This document shows positions 7,044-14,159 of a stretch of DNA of 28,510 bases, one piece after another. The first letter of the stretch is position 1; each line of letters begins with the position of its first letter. The notes under the pieces are model-generated. The model saw nothing but the letters and a program-made list of their open reading frames with translations, was not told the origin of the DNA and did not search any database. Origin of the DNA: an uncultured Prevotella sp. (lineage in GTDB: Bacteria; Bacteroidota; Bacteroidia; Bacteroidales; Bacteroidaceae); NCBI GenBank assembly GCA_900762125.1, contig CAAFFL010000239.1, positions 1 to 28,510 of the forward strand. The letters are read 5' to 3'. A program made the translations under genes and the position numbers.

Positions 7044-8657
7044 ATGGCTAAGGAAATTAAGTTCGATACAGATGCCCGCGACCTTCTGAAGAAGGGTGTT
7101 GATCAGCTGGCAAACGCAGTAAAGGTTACGCTCGGTCCTAAGGGCCGCAACGTCGTGATTGAGAAGAAGTTTGGTGCTCCTCAGATCACGAAGGACGGTG
7201 TCACCGTCGCTAAGGAGATTGAGCTCGAGGATAAGTTCGAGAACACCGGCGCACAGCTCGTGAAGAGCGTCGCCAGCAAGACGGGTGACGATGCCGGCGA
7301 CGGTACCACCACCGCCACAATCCTCACGCAGGCCATCGTCAACGAGGGTCTGAAGAATGTCACCGCCGGTGCCAACCCCATGGACCTCAAGCGCGGCATC
7401 GACAAGGCTGTCGGTAAGGTCGTCGACTACATCAAGACTAACGCCGAGGTCGTCGGTGACAACTACGACAAGATCGAGCAGGTCGCTACCGTCTCTGCCA
7501 ACAACGATCCTGAGATCGGTAAGCTGCTCGCTGATGCCATGCGCAAGGTATCGAAGGACGGCGTCATCACCATCGAGGAGAGCAAGACCCGCGACACCTC
7601 CATCGGCGTCGTCGAGGGTATGCAGTTTGACCGCGGCTACCTCTCTGGCTACTTCGTGACCGACACTGACAAGATGGAGTGCGTCATGGAGAACCCGTAT
7701 ATCCTCATCTACGACAAAAAGATCTCCAACCTCAAGGAGTTCCTCCCGATCCTGCAGCCCGCTGCCGAGAGTGGTCGTCCACTGCTCGTCATCGCTGAGG
7801 ATGTCGACTCTGAGGCACTCACCACGCTCGTCGTCAACCGTCTGCGTGGCGGTCTGAAGATCTGCGCTGTGAAGGCTCCGGGCTTCGGCGACCGTCGTAA
7901 GGCTATGCTCGAGGATATCGCCGTCCTGACCGGTGGCGTCGTCATCAGCGAGGAGAAGGGTCTGAAGCTTGAGCAGGCTACGCTGGAGATGCTCGGCACC
8001 GCCCGTAAGGTGACCATCACGAAGGACAACACCACCATCGTCGACGGTGGCGGACAGAAGGAGAACATCCAGGACCGTGTGGCACAGATCAAGAACGAGA
8101 TTGCCAACACCAAGAGCTCGTACGACAAGGAGAAACTGCAGGAGCGTCTGGCAAAGCTTGCCGGCGGTGTCGCTGTGCTCTATGTCGGTGCAAACTCTGA
8201 GGTGGAGATGAAGGAGAAGAAGGACCGCGTCGACGACGCACTCTGCGCTACACGCGCAGCCATCGAGGAAGGTGTCGTCGTCGGTGGTGGCACGACCTAC
8301 ATCCGTGCGCAGCATGAGCTTGCCGACCTCAAGGGCGAGAACGCTGACGAGCAGACCGGTATCAACATCGTCTGCCGCGCCATCGAGGAGCCGCTGCGCC
8401 AGATCGTCGCCAACGCTGGTGGCGAGGGCGCCGTCGTGGTGAACAAGGTCCGCGAGGGCGAGGGCGACTACGGCTACAATGCCCGCGCCGACAAGTATGA
8501 GGACCTGCGCGCCGCTGGTGTCATCGACCCGGCTAAGGTGGCCCGCGTGGCTCTGGAGAACGCTGCCAGCATCGCCGGCATGTTCCTCACCACGGAGTGC
8601 CTCATCGTCGACAAGCCCGAGCCGAAGCCCGAGATGCCCGCTCAGCCCGCAATGTAA
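7044..8657 (+). CDS. groEL: Chaperonin GroEL
   Basis: The 537-aa subunit of the tetradecameric ATP-driven folding chamber. The ATG at 7044 gives the canonical N-terminus MAKEIKFDTDARDLLKKGV; an in-frame ATG at 6987 would add 19 residues not found in the family. Family motifs include the nucleotide-binding LGPKGRNVV and GDGTTTAT, the apical-domain segment KAPGFGDRRKAMLEDIA, and the equatorial signature near AAIEEGVVVGGG. The C-terminus is a Pro/Glu/Met tail (KPEPKPEMPAQPAM) rather than the Gly-Gly-Met repeats of E. coli. Codon use shifts to more GCT, CGT and GGT than in neighbouring genes, as expected for a highly expressed gene. Confidence 0.98.
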   Translation: MAKEIKFDTDARDLLKKGVDQLANAVKVTLGPKGRNVVIEKKFGAPQITKDGVTVAKEIELEDKFENTGAQLVKSVASKTGDDAGDGTTTATILTQAIVNEGLKNVTAGANPMDLKRGIDKAVGKVVDYIKTNAEVVGDNYDKIEQVATVSANNDPEIGKLLADAMRKVSKDGVITIEESKTRDTSIGVVEGMQFDRGYLSGYFVTDTDKMECVMENPYILIYDKKISNLKEFLPILQPAAESGRPLLVIAEDVDSEALTTLVVNRLRGGLKICAVKAPGFGDRRKAMLEDIAVLTGGVVISEEKGLKLEQATLEMLGTARKVTITKDNTTIVDGGGQKENIQDRVAQIKNEIANTKSSYDKEKLQERLAKLAGGVAVLYVGANSEVEMKEKKDRVDDALCATRAAIEEGVVVGGGTTYIRAQHELADLKGENADEQTGINIVCRAIEEPLRQIVANAGGEGAVVVNKVREGEGDYGYNARADKYEDLRAAGVIDPAKVARVALENAASIAGMFLTTECLIVDKPEPKPEMPAQPAM

Positions 8658-8710
8658 CATGATGCATGCTGGTAGCACACACAGCTATCAATTTGCCAGA
8701 CACAGATAAC

Positions 8711-8750
8711 AAAATGGGGATGAATGTAACAGTTTCATCCCCATTTTTTA
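8711..8750 (+). terminator. Rho-independent terminator of groESL
   Basis: A 14-bp perfect stem (8711-8724 with 8734-8747) encloses a 9-nt loop and runs into a T tract that is already part of the 3' arm (ATTTTTTATTATTTTTT). It lies 53 bp after the groEL stop. Confidence 0.92.
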
Positions 8751-8789
8751 TTATTTTTTGTTTTTTGCAGGTTTTTTGCATCTAAAAGA

Positions 8790-8821
8790 TTTGGTACGTA
8801 AACGTTTTCTTCGTAACTTTG
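8790..8821 (+). promoter_or_regulatory. Consensus promoter with no gene behind it
   Basis: TTTG at 8790-8793 and TAACTTTG at 8814-8821 are separated by 20 bp, the same spacing as at miaA, and the second box is followed by CA. Transcription should begin near 8827. The next feature is a terminator ending at 8945, with no start codon in between. Confidence 0.75.
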
Positions 8822-8826
8822 CAGCA

Positions 8827-8945
8827 GAAGAATAATAAGATACACCATTTAGGTTAAGGATATTTTTTGATTTGTTTTAGTAGATTAGTTTTTAAGTAGT
8901 TTGTTTTTTGGAAATCGGTTGTCGTGAGACATCCGATTTTTTTTT
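8827..8945 (+). ncRNA. Candidate small RNA (about 119 nt)
   Basis: The stretch is bounded by a consensus promoter and an intrinsic terminator and contains no ATG and no plausible ORF. It is far more AT-rich than its surroundings. The 3' end folds into a terminator stem closed by a GTGA tetraloop. I do not recognise a known RNA family in it. The alternative, a long leader for the small membrane protein at 8989, is less likely because the terminator lies between them and that gene has its own -7 box at 8976-8983. Confidence 0.55.
8912..8945 (+). terminator. Rho-independent terminator of the candidate small RNA
   Basis: Arms AAATCGG (8912-8918) and CCGATTT (8933-8939) pair. After a T-T mismatch, TGTC (8920-8923) pairs with GACA (8928-8931) around a GTGA loop of the GNRA type. 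Nine consecutive T residues follow at 8937-8945. Confidence 0.85.
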
Positions 8946-8975
8946 GTTTTATGGCGTGTTTTCGATGAAATGTAT

Positions 8976-8983
8976 TACCTTTG
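8976..8983 (+). promoter_or_regulatory. -7 box immediately before the start codon (leaderless type)
   Basis: TACCTTTG is followed by CACGT and then the ATG at 8989. Transcription would start at or within a base or two of the ATG. This fixes the gene start and rules out the in-frame ATG at 8908, which lies in the preceding terminator. The arrangement is identical to that of murU at 11383. Confidence 0.7.
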
Positions 8984-8988
8984 CACGT

Positions 8989-9195
8989 ATGAAACTCAAC
9001 ATTCACATAGACTGGAAGAAGGCACTGGTGTTCCTCATCGTCTGCGGAGGACTGGTCTTCATCACCCACTCCGTATGGCTGGCGGCAGGCATCCTGCTGA
9101 TCCTCTTCGTCATCGACGGCCTTCTTGCCAACTATGAACAGGAGCAGAAGCTCAAGCGCGAGGAACAGCAGCGCGACGAGCAGCGACCGCAATAA
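8989..9195 (+). CDS. Small single-span membrane protein of unknown function
   Basis: The 68-aa product has a short basic N-terminus (MKLNIHIDWKK). One or two tightly packed hydrophobic segments follow at residues 12-46 (ALVFLIVCGGLVFITHSVWLAAGILLILFVID, with one break). The C-terminal tail from about residue 50 is highly charged and Glu/Gln/Arg-rich (EQEQKLKREEQQRDEQR) and probably forms an amphipathic helix or coiled coil. I do not recognise a family. It is the first gene of a cluster with umuD (9 bp downstream) and the AmgK-RapZ gene, so it may be cotranscribed with them. The start is chosen from the promoter position. Confidence 0.75.
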   Translation: MKLNIHIDWKKALVFLIVCGGLVFITHSVWLAAGILLILFVIDGLLANYEQEQKLKREEQQRDEQRPQ

Positions 9196-9204
9196 AGGCC
9201 TATT

Positions 9205-9675
9205 ATGAACGAACTTCTCATCGTCTCGGGAGCCTTCAACGGCGGAGCGGCACTGCCCTACGCCAGTGGGGGCGTGAAGGCCGGATTTCCCAGTCCGGCG
9301 CAGGACTATATGGCCGAGCGCCTCGACTTCGACCGCGACCTCATCGAGCATCCCGACGCGACGTTCTATGCCCGTGTCATCGGCGACTCGATGGTCGGCG
9401 CAGGCATCAGCGACGGCGACCTCATCGTCATCGACAAGGCCCTGGAGCCTGAGGACGGCGACATCGTCGTGGCGTTCATCGACGGGGAGTTCACCATCAA
9501 ATACCTCGACCTCACACACCGACAGGAGGGATACATCGAACTGGTGCCGGCGAACACAAAATACAAGCCCATCCGCATCAGCGCCGACGACAACTTCACC
9601 GTCTGGGGCGTCGTCGCCTGGAGCATCAAACCCAGGAGGGCGACATCGCTGAACCGGTACACCCATAGGCCCTAG
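9205..9675 (+). CDS. umuD: UmuD-like S24 autopeptidase (translesion synthesis subunit)
   Basis: The 156-aa protein matches UmuD of the LexA/UmuD S24 family, which cleaves itself after RecA-filament contact and then works with the UmuC polymerase. The cleavage site is AGFPSPAQDYM, between A26 and G27. The nucleophile is S62 in GDSMVGAG and the general base is K99 in FTIKYLDL. All three are offset by exactly two residues from E. coli UmuD (C24-G25, S60, K97), so the protein looks active. The length is close to the usual 139-150 aa, with a short basic C-terminal extension. No umuC follows; the next gene is the AmgK-RapZ fusion, 24 bp downstream. No LexA-type operator could be identified. Confidence 0.9.
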   Translation: MNELLIVSGAFNGGAALPYASGGVKAGFPSPAQDYMAERLDFDRDLIEHPDATFYARVIGDSMVGAGISDGDLIVIDKALEPEDGDIVVAFIDGEFTIKYLDLTHRQEGYIELVPANTKYKPIRISADDNFTVWGVVAWSIKPRRATSLNRYTHRP

Positions 9676-9699
9676 ACAACACAAATCATTCCATCGAAG

Positions 9700-11244
9700 A
9701 TGCAGCAACTCATCAACCTATATCAGCAGTGGGCAGGCGAAGCGCCAGCCAACGTGAAGAAACTACCGGGAGCAGGAAGCAACCGACAGTACTACCGCAT
9801 CACCGCACCCAGCGGGAAGACGGTCATCGGAGCCATCGGCACCAGTCAGGAAGAGAACCACGCGTTCATCTACCTCGACCAGCACTTCGTGCGACGGAAG
9901 CTACCCGTGCCCGTGGTGCTCGCCGTCAGCGACGACGAGATGCGCTACCTGCAGACGGACCTCGGCACGACGTCGCTCTTCGACGCCATCCGCGGCGGAC
10001 GGGAGGCGGGAGGACGCTACGACCTCGCGGAGCAGATGCTGCTGAAGCGCACCATACGCGAGTTGCCGAACATCCAGATACGCGGCGCCATCGATCTCGA
10101 CTGGCAGAACTGCTATCCGCAGCCGGCCTTCGACGAGGACAGCGTGCGCTTCGACCTGAACTATTTCAAGTACGACTTCCTCAAGCTCACAGGACTGGAC
10201 TTCAACGAGATGAAGCTTGAGGCGAGCTTCCGCCGACTGGCGAAGGACCTCACCGCGGAGCCCAGCGAGAGCTTCATGTACCGCGACTTCCAGGCCCGCA
10301 ACATCATGCTCGACAAGGACGGCAACCCGTTCTTCATCGACTTCCAGGGCGGACGGAAGGGACCGTTCTACTATGACCTCGCGTCGTTCCTCTGGCAGGC
10401 GTCGGCACGCTACTCGTTCAAGCTGCGGCGGGAACTGATCTATGAGTACTACAACTCGCTGAAGAACTATATCGAGGTGCCGAACAAGCACCACTTCGTC
10501 GCACGGCTGAACGTCTTCATCCTCTTCCGCCTGCTGCAAGTCCTCGGCGCCTACGGCTTCCGCGGACTCTATGAGAAGAAGCAGCACTTCATCGACAGCA
10601 TTCCGCCCGCCATGGACAACCTCCGCGACCTGCTCGCACTGCGCGAGGATGCGCTGCCGTACCCCTATCTGCGCGATGTCCTCACACGACTGACGGAGAT
10701 GCCCGCCTTCGCGCATAAGGAGGAGCCGATGCACAAGCGGCAGGACGGCTACCGCACCACCGACCGCAACATCTATCCCACGCATCCGCAGGACGGACCG
10801 GCTACCTTCTCGAAGTACGACGGCAAGGGCCCGCTGGTGGTGACGGTCTACAGCTTCTCCTATCGCAAGGGCATCCCCGAGGACCCGTCGGGCAATGGCG
10901 GAGGCTACGTCTTCGACTGTCGGTCGACACACAACCCCGGGCACTACGAGCCGTACAAGAAGCTCACGGGGCTCGACGAGCCCGTCATCCGCTTCCTTGA
11001 GGACGACGGGGAGATCCTCGACTTTCTCAAGGATGTCTACTCCTTGGCCGACCGTCATGTGAAGCGCTACATCCAGCGCGGCTTCACGCATCTGATGTTC
11101 TGCTTCGGCTGCACGGGCGGACAGCACCGCTCGGTCTATAGCGCACAGCATCTCGGCGAGTATCTCCACGACAAATACGGCATCGAGGTGCACATCCATC
11201 ACCGCGAACAGAACATCGAGCAGATCCTCCCCGCGAAGGCATAG
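9700..11244 (+). CDS. AmgK-type sugar kinase fused to a RapZ C-terminal domain
   Basis: The 514-aa product has two parts. Residues 1-330 form an aminoglycoside-phosphotransferase-fold kinase of the AmgK type (anomeric MurNAc/GlcNAc kinase): GAGSNRQYYR near 25, catalytic D196 in YRDFQARN (the usual His before it is absent) and the metal site FIDFQGGRKGPFYYDL with D214. After a linker (335-376) residues 378-505 match the RapZ C-terminal domain, including TVYSFSYRKGIP, VFDCRSTHNPGHY, LTGLDEPV and GCTGGQHRSVY (470-480). In E. coli RapZ this domain senses glucosamine-6-phosphate. The N-terminal P-loop domain of RapZ is missing. murU follows, supporting a role in MurNAc recycling to UDP-MurNAc. It lies 24 bp after umuD, probably on the same transcript. 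The regulatory role of the RapZ part is inferred. Confidence 0.85.
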   Translation: MQQLINLYQQWAGEAPANVKKLPGAGSNRQYYRITAPSGKTVIGAIGTSQEENHAFIYLDQHFVRRKLPVPVVLAVSDDEMRYLQTDLGTTSLFDAIRGGREAGGRYDLAEQMLLKRTIRELPNIQIRGAIDLDWQNCYPQPAFDEDSVRFDLNYFKYDFLKLTGLDFNEMKLEASFRRLAKDLTAEPSESFMYRDFQARNIMLDKDGNPFFIDFQGGRKGPFYYDLASFLWQASARYSFKLRRELIYEYYNSLKNYIEVPNKHHFVARLNVFILFRLLQVLGAYGFRGLYEKKQHFIDSIPPAMDNLRDLLALREDALPYPYLRDVLTRLTEMPAFAHKEEPMHKRQDGYRTTDRNIYPTHPQDGPATFSKYDGKGPLVVTVYSFSYRKGIPEDPSGNGGGYVFDCRSTHNPGHYEPYKKLTGLDEPVIRFLEDDGEILDFLKDVYSLADRHVKRYIQRGFTHLMFCFGCTGGQHRSVYSAQHLGEYLHDKYGIEVHIHHREQNIEQILPAKA

Positions 11245-11320
11245 GCAGAAGCGGAAAAGCCCAGAAGCGCATGAAGATGTTGTTAACGTTTAATGAGCTA
11301 CTGTTACCGTTCATATAATT

Positions 11321-11339
11321 TCGACTTTCTAAGTCGAAA
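11321..11339. other. Small inverted repeat between the AmgK-RapZ gene and murU
   Basis: Arms TTCGACTT and AAGTCGAA (8 bp) enclose TCT. The plus strand continues with A residues, not T, so it is not a normal terminator for the upstream gene. It could be an operator or an mRNA stability hairpin. Confidence 0.45.
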
Positions 11340-11382
11340 AGAAAAAAACGCCGTTCCCTTCTTTAATCTCCGAGAATAATTG

Positions 11383-11390
11383 TAAATTTG
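11383..11390 (+). promoter_or_regulatory. -7 box immediately before murU (leaderless type)
   Basis: TAAATTTG is followed by CAACT and the ATG at 11396, the same 5-nt spacing as at 8976-8989. A weak TTTA at 11362-11365 could serve as the -33 box. murU can therefore be made from its own transcript with essentially no leader. Confidence 0.65.
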
Positions 11391-11395
11391 CAACT

Positions 11396-12265
11396 ATGAA
11401 GCAAGCAATGATCTTTGCAGCAGGACTGGGCACACGCCTCAAGCCGCTCACCGACACGATGCCGAAGGCGATGGTGAGGGTAGGGGGAGAGCCGCTGCTG
11501 CGACGGGTCATCACGCGCCTCAGCGATGCGGGCTTTACGCACATTGTCGTCAACGTCCACCACTTCGCCAACCAGATCATCGACTATCTCCACGACAACG
11601 ATAACTTCGGTCTCGACATCCGCATCAGTGACGAGAGCGACCAGCTCCTCGATACCGGTGGCGGACTGCGCAAGGCGGCACCGCTCTTCAGCACCGCCGC
11701 GCCGATCCTCATCCATAACGTCGACATCCTGAGCAATGTCGACCTCGCAGGGTTCTACGCCCTCGACGAGAAGGTCGACTGCCCGTTCTGCGGCGTGCCT
11801 CACCAGCTCGTCGGCGCGCAGCTCCTCGTCAGCTGGCGACGCACGAAGCGCTATCTGCTCTTCAACGACCAGATGCTCCTCGTCGGATGGATGAACATCG
11901 AGACGGGCGAGACGAAGGGACCGTTCCCCCTCGAGCGCGACGCACAGTGGACGGAGGCCGACTTCCTCGACGACGACAACCACTGGGCACCGTTCACCAT
12001 CAACGGCCATCGCCTGCACAGCTACGCCTTCAGCGGCATACACTCCTTCGCGCCACGTGCCTTCCCGTATATGGTGGGCTATCCCGCGAAGTTCCCCATC
12101 ATGGACTTCTATCTCCAGCACTGCGACCACGTGCCGTTCCGCGGCGTCGTGAAGCGTGACCTCCGCCTCATGGACGTCGGCAAGCTCGACACCCTCGCCG
12201 AGGCGGAGACGTTCCTCACGGAGCTGGGACGTGGCAGTCAAGGGACCCTCCGGCAGGGCAGTTAG
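11396..12265 (+). CDS. murU: MurU-type nucleotidyltransferase (MurNAc-1-phosphate uridylyltransferase)
   Basis: The 289-aa protein is a sugar-1-phosphate nucleotidyltransferase with the signature AAGLGTRLKPLTDTMPKAM at the N-terminus, the metal-binding HNVDILS near residue 108, and DTGGGLRKA near residue 86. It lacks the left-handed beta-helix domain of GlmU, which fits MurU: UTP plus MurNAc-1-phosphate gives UDP-MurNAc. The assignment over other nucleotidyltransferases rests on its pairing with the AmgK-type kinase just upstream; together they would bypass de novo UDP-MurNAc synthesis. The C-terminal GRGSQGTLRQGS looks like a low-complexity run-on. A hairpin repeat and guaA follow. Confidence 0.8.
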   Translation: MKQAMIFAAGLGTRLKPLTDTMPKAMVRVGGEPLLRRVITRLSDAGFTHIVVNVHHFANQIIDYLHDNDNFGLDIRISDESDQLLDTGGGLRKAAPLFSTAAPILIHNVDILSNVDLAGFYALDEKVDCPFCGVPHQLVGAQLLVSWRRTKRYLLFNDQMLLVGWMNIETGETKGPFPLERDAQWTEADFLDDDNHWAPFTINGHRLHSYAFSGIHSFAPRAFPYMVGYPAKFPIMDFYLQHCDHVPFRGVVKRDLRLMDVGKLDTLAEAETFLTELGRGSQGTLRQGS

Positions 12266-12267
12266 GG

Positions 12268-12305
12268 AAGTTCGCCGTTGGACCGTCCGGCTTATCAAGC
12301 CGGAC
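12268..12305 (+). repeat. 38-nt dispersed hairpin repeat, copy upstream of guaA
   Basis: A 17-nt 5' half (AAGTTCGCCGTTGGACC) is followed by a 9-bp perfect stem, GTCCGGCTT (12285-12293) with AAGCCGGAC (12297-12305), around loop ATC. It differs from the copy at 21287 at only three positions. It is followed by A-rich sequence and ends 34 nt before the guaA ATG. The A run after the stem argues against a plus-strand terminator. Confidence 0.85.
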
Positions 12306-12339
12306 AAAAAGAGACAATCGTTCATTTAAAATAAAGACC

Positions 12340-13884
12340 ATGCAACAGAAGATCATTATCTTGGATTTCGGCTCGCAGACCACGCAGCTCATCGGACGCC
12401 GCGTGCGTGAGCTCGATACCTTCTGCGAGATTCTGCCTTACAACAAGTTCCCTAAGGACGACCCATCCATCATCGGCGTCATCCTCAGCGGCAGCCCCTA
12501 CTCCGTGCACGACAAGGAGGCGTTCAAGGTAGACCTCAGCCAGTTCATCGGTCGGTGGCCGGTGCTCGGCATCTGCTATGGCGCACAGTTCATCAGCTAT
12601 GCCAACGGTGGCCGTGTCGAGCAGACCGGCACACGCGAGTATGGCCGCGCGAACCTCCAGCAGTTTGATGCCCAGAACCCGCTGTTCAAAGGCTTCGACG
12701 ACGCGTCGCAGGTGTGGATGAGCCACGGCGACACCATCACCGCCATCCCCGCCGACTACCATGTCATCGGCTCCACCGTCGACGTGCAGTTTGCCGCCTT
12801 CGCCAGCGACAAGGACCCCGTGTGGTGCGTACAGTTCCACCCGGAGGTGTACCACACCCTGCAGGGCAAGCAGCTCCTGAAGAACTTCGTCGTGGACATC
12901 TGCGGCAGCCGCCAGGAGTGGAGCCCCGCATCGTTCGTCGAGTCGACGGTAAAGGAGCTCAAGGAGCAGATTGGTGACGACCGCGTCATCCTCGGCCTCT
13001 CCGGCGGTGTCGACTCCAGCGTCTGCGCCACACTGCTCAACAAAGCCATCGGCAAGAACCTCACGTGTATCTTCGTCGACCACGGCATGCTCCGCAAGAA
13101 CGAGTTCCAGAAGGTCATGGACGCCTACAACGGCCTCGGCCTGAACGTCATCGGCGTCGACGCGTCGGAGAAGTTCTTCAAGGACCTTGAGGGCGTCACC
13201 GACCCGGAGCAGAAGCGGAAGATCATCGGCCGCGACTTCGTGAAGGTGTTCAATGCTGAGGCACGGAAGATCACCGACGCGAAATGGCTTGCGCAGGGCA
13301 CGATCTATCCCGACCGCATCGAGAGCCTGTCCATCACGGGCATGACCATCAAGAGCCATCACAACGTCGGCGGACTGCCGAAGGACATGAAGCTCCAGCT
13401 CTGCGAGCCGCTGAAGTGGCTCTTCAAGGACGAGGTGCGCCGTGTAGGCTACGAGCTGAAGATGCCCGAGCGTCTCATCAAGCGCCACCCGTTCCCCGGC
13501 CCCGGCCTCGCCGTCCGCATCCTCGGCGACATCACTCGTGAGAAGGTCCGCATCCTGCAGGATGCCGACGACATCTATATCGAGAAGATGCACGACTACA
13601 CCATGCCCGACGGCACGTCGCTCTACGACCATGTCTGGCAGGCCGGCACGGTGCTGCTGAGCACGATCCGCTCCGTCGGCGTCATGGGCGACGAGCGCAC
13701 CTACGAGCATCCCGTGGCCCTGCGTGCCGTGACATCCATGGACGCCATGACGGCGGACTGGGCCCATCTGCCCTACGACTTCATGGCCGACGTCTCCAAC
13801 GAGATCATCCGTAAGGTCAAGGGCGTCAACCGCGTCTGCTACGACATCTCGTCAAAGCCGCCATCGACAATCGAGTGGGAGTAG
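12340..13884 (+). CDS. guaA: GMP synthase (glutamine-hydrolysing)
   Basis: The 514-aa enzyme converts XMP to GMP using glutamine and ATP. A class I glutamine amidotransferase domain comes first (DFGSQ at 9-13, nucleophile C79 in GICYGAQ, His/Glu in VQFHPEVYH near 168). Next is the ATP-pyrophosphatase domain with the P-loop SGGVDSS near residue 222, then the dimerisation domain ending in the conserved KPPSTIEWE. Length is normal for the family. No TAnnTTTG promoter is seen in the 74-bp gap after murU, so it is probably read from upstream. A hairpin repeat occupies its leader. A 49-aa gene starts 3 bp after its stop. Confidence 0.97.
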   Translation: MQQKIIILDFGSQTTQLIGRRVRELDTFCEILPYNKFPKDDPSIIGVILSGSPYSVHDKEAFKVDLSQFIGRWPVLGICYGAQFISYANGGRVEQTGTREYGRANLQQFDAQNPLFKGFDDASQVWMSHGDTITAIPADYHVIGSTVDVQFAAFASDKDPVWCVQFHPEVYHTLQGKQLLKNFVVDICGSRQEWSPASFVESTVKELKEQIGDDRVILGLSGGVDSSVCATLLNKAIGKNLTCIFVDHGMLRKNEFQKVMDAYNGLGLNVIGVDASEKFFKDLEGVTDPEQKRKIIGRDFVKVFNAEARKITDAKWLAQGTIYPDRIESLSITGMTIKSHHNVGGLPKDMKLQLCEPLKWLFKDEVRRVGYELKMPERLIKRHPFPGPGLAVRILGDITREKVRILQDADDIYIEKMHDYTMPDGTSLYDHVWQAGTVLLSTIRSVGVMGDERTYEHPVALRAVTSMDAMTADWAHLPYDFMADVSNEIIRKVKGVNRVCYDISSKPPSTIEWE

Positions 13885-13887
13885 AAG

Positions 13888-14037
13888 ATGAAAGTATTCA
13901 CAACATTCGGTGGGGATGAGGAAAGCCGGAAGGCCGACCTCATCCGCACCATAGAGCATAGCGTGGAGCACCTCTCGCTGAAAGAGCTAGAGGCCCTCTA
14001 CTACGACCTTGTGGCTAAGGACTACATCCGGAAGTAA
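13888..14037 (+). CDS. Small 49-aa protein coupled to guaA, unknown function
   Basis: A complete reading frame opens 3 bp after the guaA stop, encoding a 49-aa acidic protein (begins MKVFTTFGGDEESRKADLIR). After a short beta-like start, residues 12-49 look helical and amphipathic, with a Leu-rich stretch HLSLKELEALYYDLVAKDYIRK. I do not recognise a family. The spacing suggests translation by ribosomes finishing guaA. The last codons and stop are part of an imperfect 24-bp-period duplication (14019-14063), so an older, longer or shorter form may have existed. The protein is inferred from position and a sensible composition only. Confidence 0.6.
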   Translation: MKVFTTFGGDEESRKADLIRTIEHSVEHLSLKELEALYYDLVAKDYIRK

Positions 14038-14063
14038 CTCTTGGACTACATCCAGAGGTGACT
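14019..14063 (+). repeat. Imperfect direct duplication at the stop of the small gene
   Basis: The 21 bases at 14019-14039 recur at 14043-14063 with 18 of 21 identical (GGACTACATCC is perfect in both). The first copy contains the real stop of the 49-aa gene. The second carries a TGA at the equivalent place. Confidence 0.75.
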
Positions 14064-14080
14064 TTTTCACCCAATAAAAA

Positions 14081-14139
14081 GATGTTCGCTGTTAGACCGT
14101 TTGGCTTATCAAGCCAAACAAAGCCTATCAGCGAACATC
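14081..14139 (+). repeat. Hairpin repeat, copy with compensatory changes and an extra outer stem
   Basis: The inner stem is GTTTGGCTT (14099-14107) with AAGCCAAAC (14111-14119) around loop ATC. Relative to the copies at 12268 and 21287, CC became TT in one arm and GG became AA in the other, so pairing is kept. An outer 11-bp perfect stem joins GATGTTCGCTG (14081-14091) to CAGCGAACATC (14129-14139). It lies between the convergent guaA unit and mscL, where it may end transcription from one or both sides even though it has no long T tract. Confidence 0.85.
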
Positions 14140-14159
14140 GTCGTATATAAGGAAGAGCC

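Noticed and set aside
8908..8988. An upstream in-frame start for the small membrane protein
   Set aside because: The extension runs through the terminator hairpin and the -7 box at 8976-8983, so it would not be on the transcript.
11270..11317. A 15-codon frame between the AmgK-RapZ gene and murU
   Set aside because: It is too short to distinguish from chance and has no supporting start signal, though it is hydrophobic.
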